This document shows positions 46,225-54,254 of a DNA stretch of 64,000 bases, in pieces; the first letter of the stretch is position 1; each line of letters begins with the position of its first letter. Below the pieces are notes generated by a model. That model was not told the origin of the DNA. It did no database searches and saw nothing but the letters and a program-made list of their open reading frames with translations. The DNA comes from Thioalkalivibrio sp. XN8 (lineage in GTDB: Bacteria; Pseudomonadota; Gammaproteobacteria; Steroidobacterales; XN24), in contig NZ_JAALFH010000062.1 in the NCBI RefSeq assembly GCF_011058255.1, forward strand, positions 22,376 through 86,375, in the 5' to 3' direction. The position numbers and the translations under genes are program-made.

Positions 46225-48143
46225 CCGCCCTCGCCGCCCTGCTGGCCCTGTCGGCCGGCAGCGGCATGGCGCAGGCGTCAACGCCGCCGGACTACGTGGG
46301 CTCGGCGGCCTGCGCACGGTGCCACGAGGCGGCCGCCGCCGCGTGGTCCGGTTCGCACCACGCCCTGGCCTGGACCCTGCCGGGCCCGGACACGGTGGTG
46401 GCGGACTTCGACGGCACCTCCTTCACGCATGACGGCATGACGGCGCGCTTTCGCCGCGAGGGCGCGCACTACCATGTCGAGGTCACCGAGAAGGACGGCA
46501 GCAAGCGCGACTATCGCGTGCATTCGGTCGCCGGGATCGAGCCGCTGCAGCAGTACCTGCTCGAAACCGAACCCGGCCGGCTGCAGAGCTTCGACGTCGT
46601 CTGGGATACCGAGCAGGAACGCTGGTTCCACCTCTACCCGGACAGCGACCTCCCGCCGGGCGACGGGCTGCACTGGACCGGGCCCTACAAGAACTGGAAC
46701 GCCCGTTGCGCCGAGTGCCACGCCACCGGCTACGAGAAGAACTACGACGCCGGAGCCCGGCGCTATGCCTCCACCCAGGCCGAGATCGGCGTCGGCTGCG
46801 AGGCCTGCCACGGGCCCGGCAGCGCCCACCTTGACTGGGTGGCGGGCAAGGAGATCGATCCCGCGCTCGGCGCGGCGGGGTTCAGCCTGGACCTGGCGCG
46901 GGCCGGCGTCGAGGCGACGATCCAGCAGTGCGCGGGCTGCCATTCCCGGCGCGAGGCCCATGGCGACGGCAACCCGCTCCCCGGCACGCCCTATCACGAT
47001 GCCTACACCCTGGCGACGCTGCGGCCGGGGCTGTACCACCCCGACGGTCAGATCCTCGACGAGGTCTATGTCTACGGCTCTTTCCTGCAGTCGAAGATGT
47101 ATGCCAACGGCGTCAGCTGCCTGGACTGCCACGACGCGCACTCCGCGCGCCTCGTCGCCGACGGCAACGCCGTCTGTGTCCAGTGCCACTCGCCGGCCGG
47201 GAATCCCCTGTTCCCGGCAGCGGCGCGGGGCGACTACGACAGCCCCCGCCATCATTTCCACCAGCCCGGCAGCGCGGGCGCCCAATGCAGCAGCTGCCAC
47301 ATGATCGAGCGGGTCTACATGGGCGTGGACGGCCGGCGCGACCACAGCTTCCGCATCCCGAGGCCGGACCTGGCCGCAGTGACCGGCGGGCCCGACGCCT
47401 GCACGGATTGCCACCAGGGCCAGACCCCGGCGTGGGCGGCGGCGGCCATCGCCGGCTGGTATGCGGACAGCCCCCGGCGCGGGCCGCACTATGGCGAGGC
47501 GCTGGCCCGCGGGCGCGCCGATCCGCGCGCCGGGCGGGACGGCCTGGTCGAACTCGCCGCCGACACCGCCCAGCCCGGGATCGTCCGCGCCACCGCCCTC
47601 TGGCTCATCGCCCAGGCGGCGGATCCCGATACCGCGACCCGGATGGCGCCGCTGCTCGAGGACCCCGACCCGCTGGTCCGCGCCGCGGCGCTGCAGATCC
47701 AGCGCGCCGCTGCGCCGCATGAAGGGGTGCCGCGCGTCTTGCCCCTGCTTTCCGATCCCTATCGGTCGGTCCGCATCGAGGCCGCCAAGCAGATGATCGC
47801 GGCGCCGATCGCGCGCATGCCGGCGAGCGTGGCAGAGCGAATCGCGGCCGCCATGGGCGAGTGGCAGGACGCGATGTCGAACCGGCTGGACTTCCCGGAG
47901 ACTCATCTGGTGCTCGGCGGGATGGCCGCGGCGATGCGCAATATCCCGGCGGCCGAGAGCGCGTTCCGGGAAGCCACGGTGCTTGACCCGCAGCGCACCG
48001 AGGCCTGGGCGATGCTGGTCCGAATCGCTGCGGCGACGCGCGGGCGGGAAGCCGCGCGGGCTGTCCTCGCCGAGGCCCTGGCGGCGAGCCCGAAGAACGA
48101 GACCCTCCTCCGGCTCGCCGAGGAAGTGGAAGCCGCGCCCTAG
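46209..48143 (+). CDS. Octaheme c-type cytochrome with HEAT and TPR-like repeats
   Basis: 644 residues, signal peptide ending MAQA. Eight CxxCH heme motifs start at residues 35, 167, 197, 241, 304, 323, 360 and 398 (CARCH, CAECH, CEACH, CAGCH, CLDCH, CVQCH, CSSCH, CTDCH). The C-terminal third (about 430-644) has HEAT-like helical pairs (TMAPLLEDPDPLVRAAALQI-like) and a TPR-like end. The start is TTG 46209, 16 bp inside the HAD gene end, so they are coupled. Related to cytochrome c554/NrfA-like multiheme proteins with repeat tails; the redox partner is unknown. Its stop shares the CTAG palindrome with the convergent beta-lactamase remnant. Confidence 0.88.
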   Translation: MARRLTALAALLALSAGSGMAQASTPPDYVGSAACARCHEAAAAAWSGSHHALAWTLPGPDTVVADFDGTSFTHDGMTARFRREGAHYHVEVTEKDGSKRDYRVHSVAGIEPLQQYLLETEPGRLQSFDVVWDTEQERWFHLYPDSDLPPGDGLHWTGPYKNWNARCAECHATGYEKNYDAGARRYASTQAEIGVGCEACHGPGSAHLDWVAGKEIDPALGAAGFSLDLARAGVEATIQQCAGCHSRREAHGDGNPLPGTPYHDAYTLATLRPGLYHPDGQILDEVYVYGSFLQSKMYANGVSCLDCHDAHSARLVADGNAVCVQCHSPAGNPLFPAAARGDYDSPRHHFHQPGSAGAQCSSCHMIERVYMGVDGRRDHSFRIPRPDLAAVTGGPDACTDCHQGQTPAWAAAAIAGWYADSPRRGPHYGEALARGRADPRAGRDGLVELAADTAQPGIVRATALWLIAQAADPDTATRMAPLLEDPDPLVRAAALQIQRAAAPHEGVPRVLPLLSDPYRSVRIEAAKQMIAAPIARMPASVAERIAAAMGEWQDAMSNRLDFPETHLVLGGMAAAMRNIPAAESAFREATVLDPQRTEAWAMLVRIAAATRGREAARAVLAEALAASPKNETLLRLAEEVEAAP

Positions 48144-48303
48144 GGCAGGCCGAGCACGAGGGCCGCCAGCCGGTCCTCGATCTCGCGCATGACCGGCCGT
48201 TCCTGGTCGATGATCCCGGCGTCCGTGTTGATCATGAAGGCGATGGTCGTGTCGTGCGCGGGGAAAAAGCGCAGGCTGGCGGTGTAGCCGGGGATCCAGC
48301 CGC
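48140..48303 (-). pseudogene. Detached 3' end of the beta-lactamase-fold gene
   Basis: On the minus strand this encodes the normal-looking C-terminus of the neighbouring serine hydrolase (IPGYTASLRFFPAHDTT..., FMINTDAGIIDQERPVMREI) and ends in a natural stop after LVLGLP. It is 141-bp near-identical to 49392-49252 over 48303-48163. It lacks everything N-terminal, so it is a remnant cut off by the inserted PEP-CTERM segment. Confidence 0.85.
48163..48303. repeat. 141-bp direct repeat, copy 1
   Basis: Matches 49252-49392 along its full length with a single difference seen near its left end (GCCGGTCC against GCCGCTCC). The two copies flank a 948-bp segment carrying the PEP-CTERM gene. Confidence 0.9.
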
Positions 48304-48400
48304 AAGGACACAGAAAAATCCTGTCGGGATAGTTTACAAGTACTGAGCCGAATAACAGCGGCGATTTTGTAACATGCTGTTTTGTATGTATTTCACAGAT

Positions 48401-48417
48401 CGGCATGATTCCTGCAT
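48401..48417 (+). promoter_or_regulatory. Candidate sigma-54 promoter of the PEP-CTERM gene
   Basis: CGGCATGATTCCTGCAT has the GG-N10-GC core of -24/-12 promoters (consensus TGGCACG-N4-TTGCA). It lies 42 bp before the start codon. Sigma-54 promoters with the PrsK/PrsR two-component system are known to drive PEP-CTERM genes in other proteobacteria. Confidence 0.65.
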
Positions 48418-48458
48418 ATCTTATTGCAACTTGGATCAACACAGACCGGAGACCGATC

Positions 48459-49166
48459 ATGAAGAAATCAATTGCTAGCGTGGCAGCCGCCCTCGGGCTG
48501 TTTGCGATGGCAGGTGCGGCCTACGCAGCGCCCGTGAAATTTGTTTTCCAGAACCCGGGCGCGGACACGCCGACGGCCGCAACCGCCTTCACGACGGGCA
48601 GCACGTGCAGCGGTATCGCGGTCACCAGCGGCGACTATTGCGCCACAACTGCAGATGGCCTCGTATACTTCAAGGATGGGCTGACTGTCGCTGCCACTGC
48701 TAAGAATACTGGCGGTGACGCTACGCTGTTGCAGGATGTCAAACCCGACAACTCTGGCCTTGCCGTTTTGTCGCCGAACGAGTCGAATCAAGACGATCAG
48801 GTCCAGGCCAACAGAGGCGAGTCCATCGTCTTTACGTTCGAGACCATGGTCTCGCTGCTGAAAATCGACTTCAACGCTGGCAACGACAAGAACTGCAGCA
48901 GTTCCAACGATGCTGAAGGTCCCTGCGATGATTTCGAGTTGTTCGTCGATAACGTCTCCAAGGGCACCTTTGGCGCGATTGACGACTTCGCATTCGCGAC
49001 CGGTTTCAGCGGATCGGTGTTTGAGATCGTGGCCAGGAGTGAAACTCATCCGAGCGGTTTCGCGATTGGCTTGATCGAGGTCAGCAGGGTCCCCGAGCCC
49101 GGCACCCTGGCCCTCCTCGGCCTCGGCCTGATTGGAATCGCGGCACGTCGCAGGATGAAGATCTGA
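48459..49166 (+). CDS. PEP-CTERM sorting domain protein
   Basis: 235 residues from ATG 48459 (GGAG nine bases before it). Signal peptide ending AYAAP, a ~180-residue Asp/Asn/Thr-rich beta-type domain with two Cys pairs, and a C-terminal sorting tag: VPEPGTLALLGLGLIGIAARRR, that is PEP box, membrane segment and basic cluster. Such proteins are cut and anchored or released by an exosortase (EpsH/XrtA); none is in the window, so it must be elsewhere. The gene and its flanks are visibly more AT-rich than their neighbours. Confidence 0.9.
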   Translation: MKKSIASVAAALGLFAMAGAAYAAPVKFVFQNPGADTPTAATAFTTGSTCSGIAVTSGDYCATTADGLVYFKDGLTVAATAKNTGGDATLLQDVKPDNSGLAVLSPNESNQDDQVQANRGESIVFTFETMVSLLKIDFNAGNDKNCSSSNDAEGPCDDFELFVDNVSKGTFGAIDDFAFATGFSGSVFEIVARSETHPSGFAIGLIEVSRVPEPGTLALLGLGLIGIAARRRMKI

Positions 49167-50401
49167 CGAAACAAGAGAAGCTGTTGTTCGAACAAAGCCC
49201 CGCTCAAGTAGCGGGGCTTTTTTTTGGCTGCGACCGTATGCAATACCTTTTCCGCCAGCCGCTCCTCGATCTCGCGCATGACCGGCCGTTCCTGGTCGAT
49301 GATCCCGGCGTCCGTGTTGATCATGAAGGCGATGGTCGTGTCGTGCGCGGGGAAAAAGCGCAGGCTGGCGGTGTAGCCGGGGATCCAGCCGCGGTGGCCG
49401 TAGCTCGGGCCCCAAGGGCTCGTGGTGATGATCGCGACGCCTAGGCCGTAGCGCGAGTCGGGATCGGCGTCGGAGGCGGCTACGCCGCCCACCATGTCGT
49501 CGACGGCAGCCGGCGGCAGGACCGTTCCCGAGAACAGCGCGGCGCCCCAACTCGCCAGGTCGCCCGCCGTCGAATAGAAACCGCCGCCGCTGGCCTCGAC
49601 CGCGGGATCCCAGCGCAACGCGCCGTCCTGGTCCAGCGTAGTTGGGGGCAGGTCCAGGAAGTTCGGCCGGCTCACGTAACCGTTCGCGAGCCCCGGAATG
49701 CGCCGCGTGTTCGAGGGCCCGGTCTGCGCCAGGCCGAGCGGCTCGATGAACCGCTGCTGCACGGCCGTCTCCCAGGGCGCGCCCGTGACCTGTTCGATCA
49801 CCAGGCCGAGCAGCAGGTAGCCGGTGTCCGAATAGGCGAAGCCCTCCCCGGCCGGGAACAGGGGCTCACGCTCGAGGACCAGTCCGACCAGCTCGCGCGG
49901 CTGGAGCGACGTGGCGCCGGCCTGCCAGGCCGCGGCGAACGCCGGCTCGTGGACGTGGTCGGGCAGCCCGGCGCGATGGCCGAGCAGGTGCCGCAGCGTG
50001 ATGGTCTCGCTGTTCGGCAGGCGCCCGTACCAGTCCTCGTCGCCCAGCCAGCGCCGGAGCGGATCGTCGAGCCCCAGCTTGCCCTCCGCCGCCAGCGCCA
50101 CCACGGTCGCGGCCACGAAGGTCTTGCCGATGCTCGCCGCGAGCATCGGAGTCCCGGGCGTCATCACGCGGCCGGTTTCGACCTCCGCCAGTCCCGCCGC
50201 CGCCTCCACCCGCAGGCCGTCGGGCCGGGCGACCGCCACCGTCATGCCCGGCAGGCCGTGATCGCGCACGATCGCTGCCGCTTCCGCCTGCAGCGCATCG
50301 CGCAGGCCCTCAGGCGAGGCTGCGAACCCGGGGCCCGTCGCAAGCGACAGCAAGATGACCGCCAGCGTCGAGACGGGCACGTCGCGCGTGCGGGTGTTCA
50401 T
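49046..50401 (-). CDS. Serine beta-lactamase-fold hydrolase with a replaced C-terminus
   Basis: Exported class C beta-lactamase/DD-peptidase-like esterase. Signal peptide ending GFAAS; catalytic SxxK in LAASIGKTF, Tyr motif YSDTGY, and the third motif in GHRGW (HxG). The first ~383 residues look like a whole family member up to DQERPVMREIEERLAEKV. The remaining ~68 residues are translated from the inserted segment, antisense to the PEP-CTERM terminator and coding region (tail begins LHTVAAKKKPRYL), and resemble nothing. The original ending is preserved in the remnant at 48140-48303. The enzyme may still fold because the lost piece is only about 10 terminal residues. Confidence 0.85.
   Translation of the reverse strand: MNTRTRDVPVSTLAVILLSLATGPGFAASPEGLRDALQAEAAAIVRDHGLPGMTVAVARPDGLRVEAAAGLAEVETGRVMTPGTPMLAASIGKTFVAATVVALAAEGKLGLDDPLRRWLGDEDWYGRLPNSETITLRHLLGHRAGLPDHVHEPAFAAAWQAGATSLQPRELVGLVLEREPLFPAGEGFAYSDTGYLLLGLVIEQVTGAPWETAVQQRFIEPLGLAQTGPSNTRRIPGLANGYVSRPNFLDLPPTTLDQDGALRWDPAVEASGGGFYSTAGDLASWGAALFSGTVLPPAAVDDMVGGVAASDADPDSRYGLGVAIITTSPWGPSYGHRGWIPGYTASLRFFPAHDTTIAFMINTDAGIIDQERPVMREIEERLAEKVLHTVAAKKKPRYLSGALFEQQLLLFRQIFILRRAAIPIRPRPRRARVPGSGTLLTSIKPIAKPLG
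49195..49225 (+). terminator. Rho-independent terminator of the PEP-CTERM gene
   Basis: AAGCCCCGCT, loop CAAGT, AGCGGGGCTT and a run of eight or more T. It lies 28 bp after the stop, inside the segment antisense to the extended beta-lactamase tail. Confidence 0.92.
49252..49392. repeat. 141-bp direct repeat, copy 2
   Basis: Partner of 48163-48303. This copy is still joined to the body of the beta-lactamase-fold gene and lies in frame within it. Confidence 0.9.
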
Positions 50402-50445
50402 GCGTCAGCCCCGTGGATTGCCGTCGCCAATTAGGGTGCAGGAGT

Positions 50446-51198
50446 CTATCCCACCTGGCCGAGGGCCCGCTCGAGCCCGGCCGACACCAGCACGAACAGC
50501 GCGAAGCCGCCGACGAATGCCAGTACGGAGCCGCGCGTGTCTTCGCGGGTCTCGTGCGCTTCCTCCAGCATGTCCTCGACGGCGGCCACCAGCAGCAGCG
50601 CGCCGGCGAACACCAGCCCGGCCGCCTGCCATGAATCGGGCGCGTGCCTCAGCAGCAGGTAGGCGACCAGGGTCGCGCCGAGCACGAAGATGAAGAACGA
50701 GGCGGATAACAGGATGCGGGTCTTGCGCGGCACCCCCTTGTCGCGGAAATTGGCCATCGCCGCGTAGCCCTCCGGCACGTCCGCCAGGACCTGGCCGGCC
50801 GCCAGGACCACGGCGAGCTGCAGCGACACGGCGGCGCCGGTCCCGATCATGATCCCGTCGCTGACCAGGTCCACCGCGATCGCGGCGTAGATCATCCACA
50901 TCCGCCGGCGCTCGTCCGCCGCGCTGCTCGACTGCAGGCGCTTCACCGCCGAGTTGACCGCGATGTACGCGCCGCCGCCGGCCACGAAGGCCAGGGCGAT
51001 CCACCAGCCGGCCAGCACGCCGCGTGCCGCCGGAACCAGCTCGACCGCGACGATGGCGATGATGATCCCGGCCGCGGCATGCAGCGCCCAGTTGAGCACC
51101 CTCGGCGGAGCCCGGGTGGTATCGGCGATCATGCCGCCGAGGAAGTTCCCGGCGGCCGGCAGCAGCGCCACCAGCAGCACGGGCCACAAGCCGCTCAC
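50446..51198 (-). CDS. ZIP-family metal transporter
   Basis: About 250 residues from GTG 51198, which begins just before the first membrane segment; the frame is open further upstream without family-like sequence. Seven to eight hydrophobic segments. The ZIP metal-site helices are recognisable: HAAAGIIIAIVAVELVP, and VLADVPEGYAAMANF in place of the usual HNxPEG, then MLEEAHE. The His of HNxPEG is replaced by Asp, so the metal preference may be unusual. Zinc or another divalent cation is the likely substrate. Confidence 0.75.
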   Translation of the reverse strand: MSGLWPVLLVALLPAAGNFLGGMIADTTRAPPRVLNWALHAAAGIIIAIVAVELVPAARGVLAGWWIALAFVAGGGAYIAVNSAVKRLQSSSAADERRRMWMIYAAIAVDLVSDGIMIGTGAAVSLQLAVVLAAGQVLADVPEGYAAMANFRDKGVPRKTRILLSASFFIFVLGATLVAYLLLRHAPDSWQAAGLVFAGALLLVAAVEDMLEEAHETREDTRGSVLAFVGGFALFVLVSAGLERALGQVG

Positions 51199-51340
51199 GG
51201 CCGGCGCCCCGCCGGCGTCCCGGATGGTCCTGGATGGTGCTGGTGCCCGGTGCGCGCGCGCATGCGATTGCGAAGTTTCCTTGCCCCCCGGCCGGCCGTG
51301 GTCTAGCGTTACCAGTATCACAGCTCGAGAGGACCAAGCC

Positions 51341-51916
51341 ATGAAACTGATGAAGCTGACGCTCGTCGCCGCGCTTGTCGCGGTGGCAGCCGGCTGCGCC
51401 TCCACGCCGAATTACCGGGTGGATTATGACCCGACGGTGGATTTCAGCCAGTACCGGACCTACGGGTTCTTCGACGAACTCGGCACGGACCAGGCCGGCT
51501 ACTCCTCGCTGGTGACCCAGCATTTCAAGAGCGCCACGCGCCGGGAGATGGAGCGGCTGGGCTACACCTACACCGAGCAGGACCCCGACCTGCTGGTGAA
51601 CTTCAACGCCAGCTCGACCGAGAAGACCGAGGTCCGCTCGCGGCCGTCGCCGGTGATGGGCTACACGGGTTATTACGGTTATCGCGGCGGGCTCTACGCG
51701 CCCTTCCCGGTCTATGAGACCCAGATCGAGACGGTGGACTACAAGGTCGGTACCGCCAACATCGACGTGGTCGACGCGGACCGCCAGATGCTGATCTGGG
51801 AGGGCGTCGCCGAGGGCCGCCTCACCAAGGAGGCCATGCAGAATCCCCGCGAGGCGATCGACAAGGTGGTGACCGAGCTGTTCGCCTTCTACCCGACCAA
51901 GATTGGCGGCACCTAG
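51341..51916 (+). CDS. DUF4136-family lipoprotein
   Basis: 191 residues from ATG 51341. Lipobox VAVAAGC at the end of a short signal. The DUF4136 domain follows: VDYDPTVDFSQYRTYGFF, LGYTYTEQDPDLLVNFNA, a Gly/Tyr-rich loop (TGYYGYRGGLYAP), IDVVDADRQMLIWEGVAEG and a final conserved helix. Probably outer-membrane anchored; function unknown. A weak promoter TTGCCC-N17-TAGCGT at 51281-51309 precedes it. 16 bp before the next gene. Confidence 0.9.
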   Translation: MKLMKLTLVAALVAVAAGCASTPNYRVDYDPTVDFSQYRTYGFFDELGTDQAGYSSLVTQHFKSATRREMERLGYTYTEQDPDLLVNFNASSTEKTEVRSRPSPVMGYTGYYGYRGGLYAPFPVYETQIETVDYKVGTANIDVVDADRQMLIWEGVAEGRLTKEAMQNPREAIDKVVTELFAFYPTKIGGT

Positions 51917-51932
51917 CGCGTAGCAGCGTCGC

Positions 51933-52805
51933 ATGACCGCCTTCCTGAGCCTGGTCGCCGGCCTCGTTCTCGTCGCCGGCGTGCTCCTCGGCTGGCGCGC
52001 GCTGGACGCCGGCGCGGACCGTGCGCTAGCCCGGAAACTCGAGACCCTGGCGGGGTCTGCCGGGCCGGCATTCACGCCCGAGATGGTGGCGGCGCTGCCC
52101 GAACCGGCCCGGCGCTTCTTCGCCTTCGCCATCGAGCCGGGCACGCCGCTGGCCACCGTCGTCGAGCTGGAGATGCGGGGCGAGATCGGCCTCGGCACGA
52201 AGGACGAGCCGCGCTACCAGCCGATGCAGGCGACGCAGGTCCTGGCGCCGCCGCACGGCCTGGTCTGGCGGTTGCGCACGAACCTGTTTCGCGGCTCGGA
52301 CGGCGCCGCCCCGGCGACCTCCTGGACGCGCTTCTGGCTCGGCGGCCTGGTGCCGGTGGTGCGCGCCGCCGGCCCGGACCATCACCGCTCCGCCTTCGGC
52401 CGCGTGATCGCGGAGGGCGCCTTCTGGGTGCCGGCCAGCCTGCTGCCGGGCGAGCACGTGCGCTGGGAGCCGGTGGACGCCAACCGGGCGCGGGCGATCG
52501 TCAGCTATGGCGGCTTCGTCCAGGACGTGGAGCTGACGGTGGGACCCGACGGGCAACCCGAGCGGGTGGTGATCCAGCGCTGGAGCAACGCCAACCCGGA
52601 GCAGCAGTACCGGGAACAGCCCTTCGGCGGGGAGCTCGGGGATTTTCGGCAGGTCGGCGGCTACCGGCTGCCGTTCCGGGTCGAGGGCGGCAACCTGATC
52701 GGCACGCCGGATTATTTCCCTTTCTTCAAGGCCGACCTCGAGGCGATCCGGCTGCCGCAGCTCGGCGCCGCGCCGGCGGCCCGCCCCGGGGACGATTTAA
52801 CGTAA
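51933..52805 (+). CDS. DUF6544-like membrane-anchored protein
   Basis: 290 residues. One N-terminal membrane segment (FLSLVAGLVLVAGVLLGW), then a soluble domain that starts ALPEPARRFFAFAIEPGTPLATVVEL and contains MRGEIGLG, RYQPMQATQVLAPPHGLVWRL, LLPGEHVRWEPVD and GGYRLPFRVEGGN. This order matches the DUF6544 family as I remember it; the function is unknown. Likely in an operon with the DUF4136 gene. Confidence 0.72.
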   Translation: MTAFLSLVAGLVLVAGVLLGWRALDAGADRALARKLETLAGSAGPAFTPEMVAALPEPARRFFAFAIEPGTPLATVVELEMRGEIGLGTKDEPRYQPMQATQVLAPPHGLVWRLRTNLFRGSDGAAPATSWTRFWLGGLVPVVRAAGPDHHRSAFGRVIAEGAFWVPASLLPGEHVRWEPVDANRARAIVSYGGFVQDVELTVGPDGQPERVVIQRWSNANPEQQYREQPFGGELGDFRQVGGYRLPFRVEGGNLIGTPDYFPFFKADLEAIRLPQLGAAPAARPGDDLT

Positions 52806-52851
52806 CGCCGGCGGATTTCCCCTCGCCCCGGCTTTGGGTATGCTCGGGCCC

Positions 52852-53139
52852 ATGCTCTACGAGAGACGCCATGCGCAACGCCGCCCGGTCGCCACCAACG
52901 TTCATATCGACGTCGGCGGCATCCGCAAGCAGGCGCGGGCGCTGAACCTCTCCGCGCGCGGCGTGTTCATCGCCGGCCAGCATCCCGAGCTGGCCACCGG
53001 GACGCTGGTCGAGCTGGTGTTCCATGTGCCGGTGCAGGGACTGATCCGGCTGCACCGCAAGCGCGCCGTCGTCACGCACGCCACCGCCCGCGGCGTCGGC
53101 ATGCGCATGGCGGCGCTTACACCCGCGTCTCCTCGATAA
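52852..53139 (+). CDS. PilZ-domain protein
   Basis: A 95-residue single-domain PilZ protein (from ATG 52852; ATG 52840 also possible). The cyclic-di-GMP-binding motifs are present: RRHAQRRPV (RxxxR type) near the N-terminus and NLSARG (D/NxSxxG). It may therefore bind cyclic di-GMP. Its 3' end overlaps the convergent ligase gene by 23 bp. Confidence 0.82.
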   Translation: MLYERRHAQRRPVATNVHIDVGGIRKQARALNLSARGVFIAGQHPELATGTLVELVFHVPVQGLIRLHRKRAVVTHATARGVGMRMAALTPASPR

Positions 53140-54253
53140 GCAGGTCCACCACCGCCTGCAGCGCCTCGTGCTCGGAGGCGCCGCCCGCCAGCGCGCGCTC
53201 GTAGGCCGCCACCTGGCGGTGCGCGCTGGTGCCGCGCTCCATGATCTTCCAGGCGTGCTCCACCTCGGCGGTGCAGCCCAGCGCCTCGGCATCCTCGCGG
53301 ATCAGCTCGATGAGATCGCCCAGGTTCTCCGCGTGGGGCACGATCTCGCCGCGCCCCAGGTCCACCAGGCCCTCGTCGAAGCTGTAGCGCATCGCCCGCC
53401 AGCGGTTCTCCATCAGCAGCATGCGCGCATAGGTGCGCCAGCGCTGGTTGGACCGGCGCAGGCGATACAGCATGCGCAGCAGGCAGACATTGATCGCGGC
53501 GATGCACACCGCGTCGTCGATGCGCGTGCACACGTCCATCACCCGCGTCTCGAGCGTCGGGTAGCGCGCGCTCGGCCGCACGTCCCACCAGATCTTGGTG
53601 CCGTCCTCGATCAGGCCGGCGTGCACCATCAGCTCGACGTGGCGCTCGTATTCCGCCCAGCTGGCGAAACTCTCCGGCATGCCGGTGCGCGGCAGGGCGT
53701 CGAACACGGTCAGGCGGAAAGATTTCAGCCCGGTGTTCTGGCCTTCCCAGAAGGGCGAGGAGCAGGACAGGGCGAGCAGGTGCGGCAGGAAGTAGGCGAA
53801 CTGCCCCATCAGGTCCATGCGGGTCTCTTCGTCCTCGATCCCGACGTGCACGTGCATGCCGCAGATCAGGAGCCGCCGCGCCGTCGCCTGCAGCTCCCGG
53901 CCGAGGTTGTCGTAGCGCTCCTTGGCGGTGTGGCGCTGGTCGAGCCAGTGGGCGAAGGGATGCGTCGAAGCCGCGATCGGCGCGCAGCCGTGGCGGTCGG
54001 CGACCCGGATCACGCAGTCGCGCATCCGCGCCAGGTCTTCGCGCACCTCGCTGATGTTGCGGCAGACCTTGGTGCCGACCTCGATCTGCGCCCGCAGGAA
54101 CTCCGGGCTGACCTGGCCGACGGCCTCCATCTCGTGTTCGCAGTCCTCGATCATCGACTCAGGCATGTCGGTGACGAGGTTCCGCGTTTCCCGGTCGACG
54201 AGCAGGTATTCCTCCTCCACGCCGATCGAGAAACTGGGCTCTGTATCGCTCAT
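53117..54253 (-). CDS. YbdK-like carboxylate-amine ligase (GCS2 family)
   Basis: 378 residues from ATG 54253 (E. coli YbdK has 372). GCS2 fold with SIGVEEEYLLVDRETRNLV at the start, the substrate-binding stretch CGMHVHVGIEDEETRMDLM and the C-terminal VRPSARYPTLETRVMDVC. Members show weak gamma-glutamyl-cysteine ligase activity, but the natural substrate is unknown. Separated from the upstream N-formylglutamate amidohydrolase by one base. Confidence 0.92.
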   Translation of the reverse strand: MSDTEPSFSIGVEEEYLLVDRETRNLVTDMPESMIEDCEHEMEAVGQVSPEFLRAQIEVGTKVCRNISEVREDLARMRDCVIRVADRHGCAPIAASTHPFAHWLDQRHTAKERYDNLGRELQATARRLLICGMHVHVGIEDEETRMDLMGQFAYFLPHLLALSCSSPFWEGQNTGLKSFRLTVFDALPRTGMPESFASWAEYERHVELMVHAGLIEDGTKIWWDVRPSARYPTLETRVMDVCTRIDDAVCIAAINVCLLRMLYRLRRSNQRWRTYARMLLMENRWRAMRYSFDEGLVDLGRGEIVPHAENLGDLIELIREDAEALGCTAEVEHAWKIMERGTSAHRQVAAYERALAGGASEHEALQAVVDLLIEETRV

Positions 54254-54254
54254 T

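Noticed and set aside
48304-49251. An insertion sequence carrying the PEP-CTERM gene
   Set aside because: No transposase, no terminal inverted repeats and no short target duplication; the flanking 141-bp repeat is hydrolase coding sequence.
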